Source: Cordia subcordata
Lineage: Eukaryota; Streptophyta; Magnoliopsida; Boraginales; Cordiaceae
DNA: 64,000 nt
NCBI GenBank assembly: GCA_028554755.1
Contig: JAPTOF010000024.1
Span: 3,596,001 to 3,660,000 of the forward strand
Direction: 5' to 3'
Shown: positions 24,788-36,749 of the stretch, one piece after another
How the letters are laid out: every line of letters starts with the position of its first letter
Position numbering within the stretch: the first letter of the stretch is position 1
Program-made: the position numbers and the translations under genes
Notes under the pieces: generated by a model
Told to the model about the DNA's origin: nothing
The model's input: only the letters and a program-made list of their open reading frames with translations
Databases searched by the model: none

Positions 24788-26646
24788 TGATGTGTTGTGT
24801 TTTTGTGTGTGTTTGCGTTGTTATTTGCCTATGTTTAAGAGGTATTTTGAGCTTTAAAAGATGCATTAGTATAGTACATAGACTAGAGTTAGCCTTAAGC
24901 ATAAACAAATGTACATAATTGAGTTTCTAAGTCAAATGCTATACTAAATGCTTAGTTTTGTGCCTTAGGTGAGCTATAGGGTAGAAAAGGAGCTTGAACG
25001 AGGATGAACGATGAAGATAGAAGAGGTACGCGTTGTGCAATGAAGGTCAAGAGCAAGAAAAAGAAAATTGAAGGTCAACTAGAAAAGCTGATCGACCTAG
25101 AAAAATTACAATCGACCAGTTAGGTCGACTGGCCACCTTAAAGAGGAGCCAATTTTAGCCGGTCAACTCCCCTAAAGAGCCAGTCGACCTACCAGAGAGC
25201 ATCACGATGAAAGTTAGTCAAGCTAAAGAAGAGGAGCCGGTCGACCAACTAGGTCGACCGGTAGTGCGCAGCAATTGTTATAAAAGCTCAATTTTTTTAG
25301 CCTTTGAAAAGAGGAGATTTAGACCCACATACACAAAACCTTATCTACACCACCTCTAATACAAACACAATCACACACTTTTCACCTAGATTGAAGCTTA
25401 TTTGGAGGGTTTTAAACACTTGGATTGAAGTCTACTCAAAGATTTCGTACAAGAATTGCTAGGATGGAAGGGGAGTTTTCTATTCTATCTTTCATCCTCT
25501 TTTATATTATGTTTGAGTAGATTTGTTTAGGGTGATGACACTTGTGTAACGGGCTAGTTCTATGCTTCTATATTATGGGATTTAATAGCTTAATATATAT
25601 ACATATGCTATGTTCTTCTTGTTTCAATGGCTGTTGCTCAATACATGCCTAGTTGTTTGATAATATGCCTATAAGAGTTGAATATGTATAAATTGAAGTA
25701 TATTTGCTACTAAACACCTCTAATACATTCTATAAGCATGTCTATGTGTTCATTTGTGGATCTTATGAAGTGGGTAATACTTATATTCATGTCTATGTGT
25801 ATGTTTGCATGCCTAATAGTAAATATGACCTCAATATTGCATACATGTTAGCTCAAAAATGCTTTTAATGGTGTAATCTGAGCATGACGATGTTTGGTAG
25901 TCGAATAAGTCCTTTTATTCGCAAACACCTTGGCCTAGAACATGTATGAATACGCTAATAGATCAAATCCCGCTATAGTGACCCTAGAATGAAAAGGCAT
26001 AATTTAAGGCTAGTCTAAATTGAGTCTCCTTTGTCTTTAAATCCAGTCAATAGGTTTCCGAGTAGATTTAGTCGACTTTAGTAACACTAGGTCTTGGCTT
26101 TAAATCTGGCTAATGGTTTAGGTACTACGGTAGGTTCGTTCTAGGTCACCTAGGAAGCTAGTTAGTCACTCTTAAAGCCCTAGGTCATAAGGACCACACT
26201 GTACCTCTAAGAGGCGCCGCCTAGGGACGAACTCGTACTAAGTCCTAGGGAGAAACTAGGATCCTGATTAAGTAACCTAGTCAAAGAGCAATCGGTAATT
26301 GAGCCATTCCATGTAATCTCGTAGCATTTGAGTTTAGAATCACCCATTAGCAAGTAGGCATCACCCTAATCCTTTCTATTTATTAGTTCTCTCTAGATAG
26401 TTTGTCTCTATATTTTCTATTCCTATAGTATAGTTTTATTTTCTTTAGTTAAAGCTCCCGACCATCCAAAAATGCCAAAAAAAGATAGTTAGTTTAGGTT
26501 TCCCTTTTGGCACTTTTTAGGACACACATAGAATCTATCCCACAATATAGCCTTCCTGTGGTTCGACATCTGTTCTTGCACACACTACACCACATTGATC
26601 TGTGTGCTTACGGATCTTTAGAGCTTGCACTCGAAAGATGCTATCA
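24788..26646 (+). repeat. 5' LTR of the Athila-like element
   Basis: It aligns in order with 33474-35308; shared landmarks include TGTACATAATTGAGTTT, GGTCATAAGGACCA and the AGGCTAGAACATG-like phrase. It contains a cluster of palindromic GGTCGACC motifs (25076-25262). The exact start is uncertain by a few bases; the end CTATCA at 26646 precedes the primer site. Confidence 0.8.
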
Positions 26647-26654
26647 AGTTCTTG

Positions 26655-26673
26655 GTGCCATTGTCGGGATGCA
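26655..26673 (+). promoter_or_regulatory. Primer binding site of the Athila-like element
   Basis: TGGTGCCATTGTCGGGA, a slightly altered version of the TGGCGCCGTTGCCGGGGA site used by Athila-type elements, nine bases after the LTR end. Confidence 0.75.
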
Positions 26674-26889
26674 TAGTGGTTTGTATTCTTTACTTGTGTG
26701 TTTTAGTAGTTGCTTTATTTATTTTCCTTGCTTTTTCTTTATAGTTTTTTTAGTTTTTGCTTACCTTGCTTCTTGTTTATATTATCTTACTTTTGTATTT
26801 GCTTATCTCTCTTTGTTTTGGTTTCTTTTGAACTGTTGAGTTTATTTTCCATACTTAACTTGCCTGCTTGTTTGGCTTTATTAGTTATT

Positions 26890-28110
26890 TTTGTTTTTGT
26901 TTTTAGTAGACTTTCTAGGTTTGTGGCTTATTTGCTGTAGTCTTAGGATTGTTAAAGTTTTCGAGGGTTGGAGTGGCCGGAGTTGGTATAGTTTGTGCAT
27001 GCTTGGTAGGAGATCCCTTAGAAATTCCCTAGTTCTCTTTAATCCCAAACCCGATATAATTGCTAGACATTTTAGGAATTTAAAAGATCTTCTTAAGGAA
27101 ATGGTCGATCCCAATCATCCTCCTAATCTTCCTATTTCCCTAATGAATCCCATTCCATCTCATGATCACCATGGGCATCAAGCCCAAGATCATTTTAGAC
27201 AAGAACTACTTAAACCAAACCCACCCATAGATGAGAAGTCTATTCTTAGACAATTCTTTCTCCCCGAAGCTTTGAGCCTAATTTGGCTATTCAAATTTTA
27301 AGTTTGAGGGAGACGAATTTCGAGATTAAGCATAATATGTTGGCCGTGCTTTCTTCCTTCTATGGGAGAAGTAATGAGAGTCTTCCAAAGCCTATTACCA
27401 ATTTTCTTAAGATGAGTTCCACTCTCAATGTCCCTAATCTCTCCCAAGAGGTCATACGTCTAAGATTGTTTTCTTTCTCTCTTAAGGATAAGGCTAGGGC
27501 TTGGCTGCATTTCACTTAATGGTTGCATCACTTTATGGGCCGAGCTTCAATCTAAGTTCTTTCAAAAATTCTATCCAATGGCCAAGACGGCCGACCTTAG
27601 GACTGCTATTATGACTTTCTCCCAGCATGATCTAGAATCTTTTCATAAGGCTTTAGGAGAGATTCAAGGACCTTCTTAGACAGTGTTTATACCATAGGTA
27701 TGGTAATCATGACCTATTACAGTACTTTTTTCGAGGTTTAAATGAACAAAATAGGATGATGGTCAATGCTACCTCTAGTGGTAGCTTTTATAATTTGAAA
27801 CTGACTAAGGCATCGGAGAAAATGGAGTTGATGACCGAAAATTCTTTTCAAAACTTTTGCTATGTATAGGTCTAGTCAAAGAGATAATAAGAGAAGTGTT
27901 AGTGAGGTAGGAGTTTCTTTAGATTTACCTACTAAGGTAGAGGCTTTAACAAATAAGCTAGATCAATTCATTTCTTTGTCTCTTTCTTCTCATGGTCATA
28001 GGACTAGTTCCATAGGTTCGTCCTCTACCCTTTTGGTAGTTAAAGTATGTGCTTTATATTTCGAGTCGTCTCATGAGACTATAGATTGCCCTTTAGCACT
28101 TTAGTTTCCC
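26890..28110 (+). pseudogene. gag of the Athila-like element
   Basis: Successive frames encode a gypsy-type gag: an N-terminal part (26891-27301) with KPDIIARHFRNLKDLL, then after a frameshift LSSFYGRSNESLPKPITNF and VIRLRLFSFSLKDKARAWLH (27283-27519), the hallmark retrotrans_gag segment. A later piece (27862-28104) ends with a zinc-knuckle-like CALYFESSHETIDC that keeps the last Cys and the His. At least one frameshift and several stops interrupt it. Confidence 0.8.
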
Positions 28111-29900
28111 GAACTTATGAAAGAACAAGTGTGCGCTACTCAAGGTTATTCTTGTGAGTACAATCCATACTTAAACACCTACAATCCAGGTTAGAAGGAC
28201 AATCCAAAACTTTCTTGGAGACAAGGTCAGCATGAGTCTATTACATCCCCAGGCCCTACTCTCCCAGTCCTGTTAATCCTCCAGGGTTTTACTATGTCAA
28301 TCAACCCTGGGTTTATAGTATTCCTTAACCACTAGCACCCCCTGCTCTCTCTAATAACTAGTCTCCTAGCAATGATGTGATGAAGTTAATGTAGTTTATT
28401 CAGAATCAACAGCAGACATTAGCTAGTCAGCAGCAAGAGTTAGCCGATAATAGGCAAGAGATGGCTAGCTATAGGCAGTAAATGGCTAGGTTTGAGGCAT
28501 AGTTAGGGCAGATTACCACGTAATTGAGCGCTATAAACCTCAAAAAATTGCCCTCTCAGTCGAAAATGAACCCTATAGTCCTGTCCTGTTCCTTCACCGA
28601 TACCACTTATCCCTCTCAAGCCCAGGCTAAGGCCATCACCACTCTTAGGAGTGGTAGGATAATGGATAATAGGGTTGGAGTTGACTTTGTAGTGCCTGCA
28701 CCTAGTGGTCCTTCCGTATCTAGAGAGCCTCATAGTAGTTTTGTTTAGGGGGATTCTAGAGAGAGGCCTGTTGAGAGAGTTGCGCCTATTAGAGACCATG
28801 GAGAGAGTAGTACTTCCTGCCTACCTCGAGAGGGAAAATAGCCCATTGATGATTCCCATGTGTCTAGAGATATTGCACCTAGAGTTCCCTTCCCATTCGC
28901 TTTAAAAAGGCCCACACCTAGTGAAGATTCTAGGTTTTTCAAGATCTTATAGCATCTTAAAGACCTTAAGGTTAATCTTCCCTTAGTAGATGCGATTCTT
29001 TCCATTCCTTCATATTTTACGTTTTTCAAGGACCTTTGTACAAGGAAGTGTAGATCATTGAACATTCTTAAGAAGGTGAGGCTTACGGAGAAGGTGAGTG
29101 GTATTTGAACTTCAGGCCTTCCGGCCAAGATCAGTGACCCCGGAGTTTTTACCATTCCTTGTAGGATCCTTGAGACTCAGATTGATCACGCCTTACTAGA
29201 TTTAGGGTCTAGTGTTGATCTCATTCCCTACTCCGTCTATCCGTAGCTAGGTCTAAATGAGTTGTCCCCTACACATGTACTCTTCAGCTAGCTGATAGGT
29301 CCGAGTATAGACCTAGGGGTGTGGTAGAGAATGTTATGGTCTAGGTAGATGAATTTGTGTACCCTATTGACTTCATAGTATTAGATATGGATTTGGGTCA
29401 TGATTCTAGGCATTCTATCCTCGTTCTATTAGGTCACCCCTTTCTTGCTACCATCGATGCCGTTATTCATTGTAGGTCGGGGTTATTAGAGATGAAATTT
29501 GGGAATTTGAGGTCTACTATGAAGGTTGTCGAGACAGTGAATGGGGCTAGAATAAGAGGAGAAGGGGATGGAGAAGAGTACTTTAAAGTTGATGTGGTTG
29601 ATTCTTGTGTCGAGGACTTTGTAGAGAGAACTATGACTGATGGAGAAGAATTATGTAAATTTGAGGAATTGTTGTCTAGCTTTGATTTCGACACCTTAAA
29701 GCAGAAATGTATAGCTTCTACCTCTTTAGTTAAGAGTTCTTTGGTTGATAAGTCACTTGAGGTTATTCCCTTTAGTCTTGATTCTAGTGATGTTCCCGTT
29801 GATAATGTTGAGGTTAAGTCCCCCTTGATTGAGCCTAGCCTATCTTTAGAGCTCAAACTCCCTTCTCAATCATTTGAAATATGCATTCCTAAGCCCTAGT
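28110..29900 (+). pseudogene. Protease region of the Athila-like element
   Basis: It begins with a proline/glutamine-rich linker, then KAITTLRSGR (28630-28660). PFALKRPTPSEDSRF-like sequence near 28900 is followed by LKVNLPLVDAILSIPSYFTF and GVFTIPCRILETQIDHALLD-LGSSVDLIPYS (29145-29235), the retroviral-type aspartic protease motif in its Athila form, where the usual A of LGAS is S. The segment at 29357-29899 continues PIDFIVLDMDL and then a low-complexity Ser/Asp-rich spacer. Stops at 28948, 29107 and near 29245 show decay. Confidence 0.8.
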
Positions 29901-30770
29901 AAGACTCTTCCAGTTATCATAGCTTCCGATCTTTCTAGAGAGCATGAGGAGTGTCTCTTAGAGGTTCTTAGGAAACATAGGAAGGCTATAGAGTGGAAAA
30001 TTGATGATTTGAGAGGTTCTTCGAAATTGCACTTCATGGTGTAGAGAGAGATAGTCTTGGGTCATGTAGTTTCATTTAGTGGCATTCAAGTTGACCCAGC
30101 TAAGGTAGAATTGCTTGAGAAGTTGCCTGTCCCTAAGTGTGTTAAGGATGTTAAATCTTTTTTAGGGCATGCAAGGTTCTACAGTAAGTTCATTAAGGAT
30201 TTTCGCCATATAGCATGCCCCTTGCCTAGGCTCTTAAGACAAGATGTTACCTTTGAGTTCGATGTGTTAGAGCTTTCAATAGGGTTAAATCCTTATTGTC
30301 CTCTTCCTTGATCATCTAGCTACCTGACCATAGTCTCCTTTTTGAGGTTATGTGTGATGCTCCTGACATTGCTATAGGGGTTCTTTTAGGCCAAAGGAGA
30401 GTTAAATTGCCCCATGTTGTGTACTATGCTAGTAAGACTCTTGACAAGGCTCAAAAGAACTATACCACTACGGAAAAAAAAAGCTTCTAGTAGTTGTCTT
30501 CGCCCTTGACAAGTTTAGGTCATACATCCTAAGTTCCAAGGTAATTCTCTATGCCGATCATGTGACGTTGAGGTTTGTTAGCTAAGAAAAAGTCTAAGCC
30601 TGCTTGATTAGGTGGATGCTTCTTCTTCAAGAGTTCGATGTTGAAATCTGAGACAAAAAAGGTAGTGAGAATTTGGTTGCGGATCATCTTTCCCATCTTG
30701 TTAGTGAGTCTTCTAGAGATCCTTCCCCTTTTCGTGATTCCTTTCCCGACAAGCAATTGTTTATCATTTC
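29900..30770 (+). pseudogene. RT (core deleted) and RNase H of the Athila-like element
   Basis: The RT begins with AIEWKIDDLRG (29985-30020), but the next recognisable part is IVLGHVVSFSGIQVDPAKVE (30052-30110), which lies after the YxDD catalytic site in gypsy RTs. The catalytic core, some 400 bp or more, is therefore missing at about 30040-30050. FLGHARFYSKFIKDF and an RNase H segment with VMCDAPDIAIGVLLGQR and VVYYASKTLDKAQKNYTT follow, then ENLVADHLSHLV near 30668-30700. Several stops and frame changes occur. Confidence 0.85.
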
Positions 30771-30929
30771 TCATCACATACTGTGGTTTGCTCATATCAT
30801 CAATTATCTTGCCACAGGGCATTTTCCTTCCAATTGGGAGAAGAGAGAGAGATATAGATTTCTAGCTCAAGTTAGACATTTCTTTTGGGAAAATCCTTAT
30901 CTCTTCAAAGTTTGTACAGATTAAGTGAT

Positions 30930-32050
30930 TCGCTAGTATGTGCCCAAGATGAGTTTGAGAGCATTTTGAACATGTGTCATAATAAAGGTTGTGGAGGTCA
31001 CTTTAGTAGCAAGACGACTACTGCAAAGGTCTTGCAAAGTGGATTTTTTTAGCCCATTCTTTTTAGAGATGCCGAAGAGTATTATAAGAAGTATGTTAGA
31101 TGTCAACAATCTGAGTCCATCTCTAGAAGAAACATGAAGACATTGTCCCTTATTCTTCTATGTAGTTACTCAATTTTTGGGGTATTGATTTCATAGGTCC
31201 ATTTCCACCTTTCTTTGGGTACCAATACATTCTAGTGGCTATCGATTGTGTGTCCAAATGGGTTACGGCAACTCTATACGCACTAATGACCATAGGGTAA
31301 TGGTTAAGTTCATTAAAGAGAACATTTTCTCTAGATTTAGAGTCCCTAGGGTCTTGATTAATGATGGTGGTTTACACTTTCACCATAGGATACATGAGGC
31401 CTTATTACGAAGATACTTGATTACCTGTAAGGTTGCTACCCCTTATCACTTGCAAACTAGTAGACAAGTAAAGGTGTCCAATAGAGAGATCAAGTCTATC
31501 TTACAGAAAACAGTTAGGCCCAATAGGAGAGATTGGTCCATTAGATTGAAAGATGCTTTGTGGGCCTACCGTACCACTTTTAAGACTCCCATTAGTATGT
31601 CCTCATATAGGTTGGTTTATTGGAAGGCTTGTCATTTGCCAGTAGAACTTAAGCATAGGGCTAATTAGGCAATCAAGGCCCTAAACTTTGATATGGAAAG
31701 AGTGGATGAAAAAAAGAAGCTTGACCTAGCGGAGTTGAAGGAGCTCAGGTTTTAGGAATAAGAACACCAAACTTTATAAGGAGAGGATAAAGAGGATTCA
31801 TGATAGACATATTCTTAAGAAATCCTTCTCTCCCTCCAATAAAGTTTGGTTATTTAACTCATGTTTGAAATTCTTTCTAGGGAAACTAAAGACAAGATGG
31901 GATGGTCCGTATGAGGTATAGGTTGCCTACCCTTCCAGAGCAGTCAAGATCAAAGACTTGAAGGATGGCCGAGAGTTGACGGTGAACGCCCAGTGCCTGA
32001 AGCATGCATATGATCCGAGAATGGCTCTTGTGGAGACTTTAGTGCTTTAG
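30930..32050 (+). pseudogene. Integrase of the Athila-like element
   Basis: A zinc-binding HNKGCGGHFSSKTTTAKV segment (near 30980-31030) and CQQSESISRRN lead to the core: [22 protein letters not shown] (31195-31262) with the first Asp, then the DDE segment across two frames (31246-31668, ending with [14 protein letters not shown] and [14 protein letters not shown]). The C-terminal part has KLKTRWDGPYEV (31887-31920) and FNSCLKF. In-frame stops disrupt each part. Confidence 0.8.
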
Positions 32051-32059
32051 GACTCCATC

Positions 32060-33473
32060 TATGGAAGTTGATGCTGAGTTGGTGATTGCCTGGTTGATGG
32101 CATGGTGGTTAGCGCTATTAGGAGGCAACTTACGTTAAACTTTGTCATTTCCATTTCTTGTTTTATTTTTCTTTCATTCCCTTTCTTTTCTTTCCACCAA
32201 GACAAGGTGTTGAATCCCGATCCTTTTCCTTATAGGACATACCTTTGCTTATTATTTGCACATGCCAACGCAAGTTTGCTCGGCAAATGCTACTAACCTT
32301 GTTTTTTGTGAGTGTTTGTGGGTTGTTAAGTAATAGGGTTAGTAGTCAGATTGATCATTGGCATGGAAAGCTCTAAAGAAGAATGCAAGGTTGTGTCAAT
32401 CCTTTTTTCCACTTGTTTCTCCATCTCCATTGCCCTTACATGCTTTGTGATGATTAAATGTTTGTTGTGTGCTTTGTTCTATTTGCTTAAGGAGAAGCAA
32501 AGTTTATGTTTAGGGGTATAGGGGTTTCATTCTTATTTTTTTATGCTTCTTTAGGATAGATTGCATTATTTTCTTAAAAATGATGAAATTTTTTCAATTT
32601 TTTTGCATATAGAGTCATTTATCTTTTGGTCGATCAAAGTGTTAGCAGTTGTGATTAACTCAATTGATTGTTGAACATGAGTTTGCATTGTGGGGAATGA
32701 ATAAAGTGAACAGAGATCCAAGTCTTGAAGGGGATGCATTTGAAAGTTGTAGGAAGTGAGTGCCTTTAAGAATGCCCCTTGCAGCTACCCCATAGCTTGG
32801 TTGGAAAGAGTATTGGAAAAGGGGTGTTGATATGAGCGCCTCTTCCTTGATTGGTTCTTTTTTATATGCCTTAGCCTTTCTTTTTCTTTTCTTTTTTGCT
32901 ATGTTGTGCAATGCAAAAATGCAAAAAAATAAAATTAAGAAGGCAAAAATGTGCACAAAGATGAAAATGATTGAAAAATCGAAAAAAAAAGTTGAAAAAG
33001 AGAAAAAGCCAAAGGCACTAAAAAGTTCAATGAATTAGTGTTCAAGTGACACAATGTTAACTTAGCACAAGTTACCTCCTTTGCTTTTCGTGTAATGTGA
33101 ATAATACTCGTTATGTCATTTTGTGAGCCATTGTATTTGTATATTCCTTCTCTTCTCATCTTTGAGGCTTTGTGCATATTAAGAAGGCATGTTAGTTGAG
33201 GGGGCATGAATTATCAACATCCAGTACGCGTGCATTGGAATTCTAAGCTTATGGCGGTTTGGCTACTAGAAATTTCCCATGAGGTGCAAGGCTTTTTATG
33301 AGTAAGGGGAGATCCAAAAAGGCATGGGGAACTCTCTACAATAAGAATGACCCTTTCATGCTCCTTAGGTTCACCTTGATGGTGAGTCAATCCCTTAGGT
33401 AATGCTTTGTATCGACTTTGAGATAAACTTAGGATTGGTCTTGCTTATGGACAAGCATGGCGAAGGTTTGAGG
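32060..33473 (+). other. Internal 3' region of the Athila-like element
   Basis: About 1.4 kb between integrase and the 3' LTR, where Athila elements often carry an env-like ORF. Only short frames are seen, none with membrane or signal features that I would trust. Polypurine-like GTTGAGGGGGCATG occurs at 33197, and GAAGGTTTGAGGG just before the 3' LTR may be the polypurine tract. Confidence 0.55.
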
Positions 33474-35308
33474 GTGTTGATTTGCTTCAATTTTGTGTAT
33501 GTTTGCATTGCATATTGTGTATGCTTTTGAGGTGTTTTATGCTTGTAAAGTGGCATTAGAGCAGATTTGGTAGAATAGGGCTTTAGCAAAGATAATTGTA
33601 CATAATTGAGTTTGATAGATAAACACTAAACTAAATGCATGTTTCATTGGCTTAGGTGAGTTTTGGGGCAATGTCGAGCTTCGACGAAGTTAGGTGATGA
33701 AGATAAAAGGTGTGTGGGTCGTAGGGAAGAGGCCAGGAGCAAAAAAGATAAAGATTGAAGTAATAAAAAGGAACCAGTCGACCCCTAGAGCCTACCAAGT
33801 AACCTGCTAGGTCAACCAGTAATTCTAGAGAATAGAAAGGCGAACTAGCTGACTAGAGGATCTAAATAAGAGTAAAGATTGCTTGGATGATTATGCTTTT
33901 AGTGAAATGCCATAATATGAGTAGAAGTCATATGTTAACTCCAGAGAACACATTTTGGAACCGGTTGACCCATCATCTACAGGCCAACCGATAAGGTCGA
34001 TCGGTAGTAACGCTAGAAGCTCTAAATAGGACCTAATGTTTCAGCATTTTCAAGCATCAACTCACACAGACACTTCATACCCATTTCTCACACACTTAAC
34101 CCTAACTCTCACTCATCTCACACATACCTTTTCACACACTTCCCACTTGGATTCAAGCTTGTTTAGTGGGATTTAACAAATTTAGAGTGAGGATTTGCTC
34201 AAATTTTGTACAAGAATAGCTAGGATAGAAGGGAAGTTTCATATTCTTTCTTTCATCCTATTTGACTAATTAGGGTGATTTAGCTTGTGTAATTGATTTA
34301 ACACTCTTATATTATGGAATTTTGATGGCTTTTATATATATTCATACTTCTTGTTCAATGGTGTTTACTTAATACATGTCTATATGTTTGATTAAATGCC
34401 TATGTGAGTAGTATGTGTATAAATTGGAGTCTATTTGCTACTAACTCCTTTAATCTATCTTATAATCATGTCTATGTGTTTGTTTGTGGATTATATAAAG
34501 TGGGTATTGCTTTTTTCATGTCTGCGTGAGTAATAGTATGCTTTGTAGTAAATATAACTCCAATATTGCCTACATATTGGTACCCAATTGCTATTAATGG
34601 TGTAAATCAAGCAAGATGGTGTTTTGGTAGTAAATAGGTCCATGTATTCACAAAACCATAGGCTAGAACATGTAGGGCTGCGCACATAGGTTAAATCCCA
34701 CTATAGTGACCCTAGAATAATGGTGTACAATTAAGGACTGGCCTAAATCGAGTCCTCTTTAGGTTTAGATCCAGTTGATAGGAGTTTAGGTGGGTTTAAT
34801 TGACCTTAATAACCCTAAGTCTTGGCTTTAAATCCAGCCAATGGTTTAAGAACTAGGGTAGGTTCATTCTAGATCACCTAGGAAGCTTTTAGTCCCTTGT
34901 ATGACCCTAGGTCATAAGGACCATGCCATATCTCTAAGAGGTGTTACCTAGGGACAGAACCGCAACAAGTCCTAGGGATAAATTAGGATACTAGATAACA
35001 ACCTAGCTATAGAGCATTCATAATTAAGTAATCCTATAGCATAAAAGTTGAGAATCACCCCTTAGCAAGTATAAGTCACCCTAACCCTTTTCCATTAGTT
35101 AATTCCCCTCTTGACTAACTTGTCTCCCCATTTTTTATTCCTATTAATCTAAACCCCCAAAAAATATGTTTAGTTTAGGTTTTCTTTTAGGCATCTTCTA
35201 GAGCACACACGCATAGTATTCCTTCAACGTAATAGCCTCCTTGTGGTTATATTGCACCAATTCGTGTACTTCCAGGCCTTTAAGGCTTGCACCTCTAGAG
35301 AGACATCA
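33474..35308 (+). repeat. 3' LTR of the Athila-like element
   Basis: It starts TGTTGATTTGC after a purine-rich tract and ends GAGACATCA. Collinear with the 5' LTR but clearly diverged by substitutions and indels, so the insertion is old or the two LTRs come from different elements. GTCGACC-type motifs are mutated here (33778-34010). Confidence 0.75.
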
Positions 35309-35389
35309 TAAACCTAAGCTAATGGTGAAACTATATGTGCCAAGCTAAGGAAAGAAAGCTCTACAAGCTAGAAAGAGACTTAGGGTGAT

Positions 35390-36741
35390 TGTGTTGCAAC
35401 TAGACTCAGGCTATGATAATGGTTTGAGCTATCTATGGATTGATTGATCACTTGGAGACCTTAGCTAACTAACCTTTTATCCACTGGGACTTGGTACAGG
35501 TTTATCCCTAGGTAAATCTCCCTAAAGTGTAGCACGGTTCTTATGACCTAGGGTTTTAAGGCTTAATTAACTAAGTTCTCTTTGGTGTTGATTAACATCC
35601 TACTCTAGATATTAATATTGTTTCAAACTAGAGATTATACTCCTAGAGTAGTAACTAGTGCAAGTGAGTACCCGTTTAGTATTGTTTCAGACTAGAGGTA
35701 TACTCTTACCATACTAAGTCATCTATTAAGCATATTAACCAACACAAATTAGTTGGAAATAAGGATCATGCGATTAGCATGGATTAAGGCTAAGGTAAGA
35801 CCACTACCGATAGCATTTAAGTATAAAAGAACACATGCAACTTCACTTAGTCATTTTAACAAAGACACAGACATGTTTGATAATTAATATATAGACATAT
35901 TAATTCATGCCATTAATCAATGTAAACAATCATGTATTAAGAGCCAAATTATACATAAATCGTTTATTCAAAGCCCTAATTTAATATACAACAATGAACA
36001 CCCAAAGATCTAGCCTAATCTAGCAACATATTTACAAAAAAAAGAAAGAAAGAGAACAAGAAGAACTTCTGTAAATTTTGCTTCCAAATCCATTCAAGTC
36101 GTTCAAATCCTTGTTATATATTTCAATCCTTGGCTTGGTAGGGTGTAGGATGGTCATTTTGGGTGTTTTGTGAAGTGGGAAAGGGTTTAGGGTTTATTAG
36201 GGTTTTGACAATTAAAGTTCATCCTTTATAAAAGAGCTGAAAAGGGCTTTTTATAGCTGTTCGCGGGCATTGCCGGTTGCGTCAACCGGTCAATCGAAAA
36301 GAGGGCCTAGGTGACCAGTTGAAGCTACAGCTCTCTGTCTCTATCGGTCATCCTAACCAATTGACCGATGGGAAAGTCGACACAATCTGCAGCAACTGCT
36401 TCATGCTCCGAACTTCACCCTTTTCGTCTCTAGTCTTGTCTATTTGCCTCAAACCCCTTCCGATGGCTTCTAAACCCATTTTTCTTGATCTCCTAATACC
36501 CACAAACATCTTTGAGCTTTGTTCATGCCCTTTACATTTTCGATTAAGCTGAATTCCTTCTCCCAAAATGTGCCTAGAACACGAACTAAAGCACTTAGTA
36601 TAGCATTTATGTGTGTTAATCCTTAATGCGCACATATGACTTAGTATGTACAAATGTAACACTAAATACATACAATTAAGTTCAAAATCCCTTTAAATGT
36701 GCATGAAAAAACTATGTACAAACACACACAAATAACATACA
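35390..36741 (-). repeat. Related Athila-type LTR in reverse orientation
   Basis: Read on the minus strand, the order is TGTTATTTGTGTGTGTTTG (36741), TGCTATACTAAATGC, a GGTCAATTG/CCGGTTGACGCAACCGG region (36360-36270), CCTAGGTCATAAGAACC (near 35550) and GATTTACCTAGGGAT. This is the same order as the two Athila LTRs, but more diverged. It may be a solo LTR or the remains of a second, inverted element. The other boundary, near 35390, is approximate. Confidence 0.65.
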
Positions 36742-36749
36742 TTAGAAAG

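Larger units (their letters stand above)
24788..35308 (+). mobile_element. Athila-like Ty3/gypsy retrotransposon, degenerate
   Basis: Two related LTRs of about 1.85 kb (24788-26646 and 33474-35308) enclose a gag-pol region in the order gag, protease, reverse transcriptase remnant, RNase H and integrase. TGGTGCCATTGTCGGGA just after the 5' LTR is close to the Asp-tRNA type primer site of Athila elements. Long LTRs, the style of gag and the DLGSSVDLIPYS protease motif support the Athila clade. Numerous stops and frameshifts and loss of the RT core make it inactive. No env-like ORF is visible in the 1.4 kb between integrase and the 3' LTR. Confidence 0.85.
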
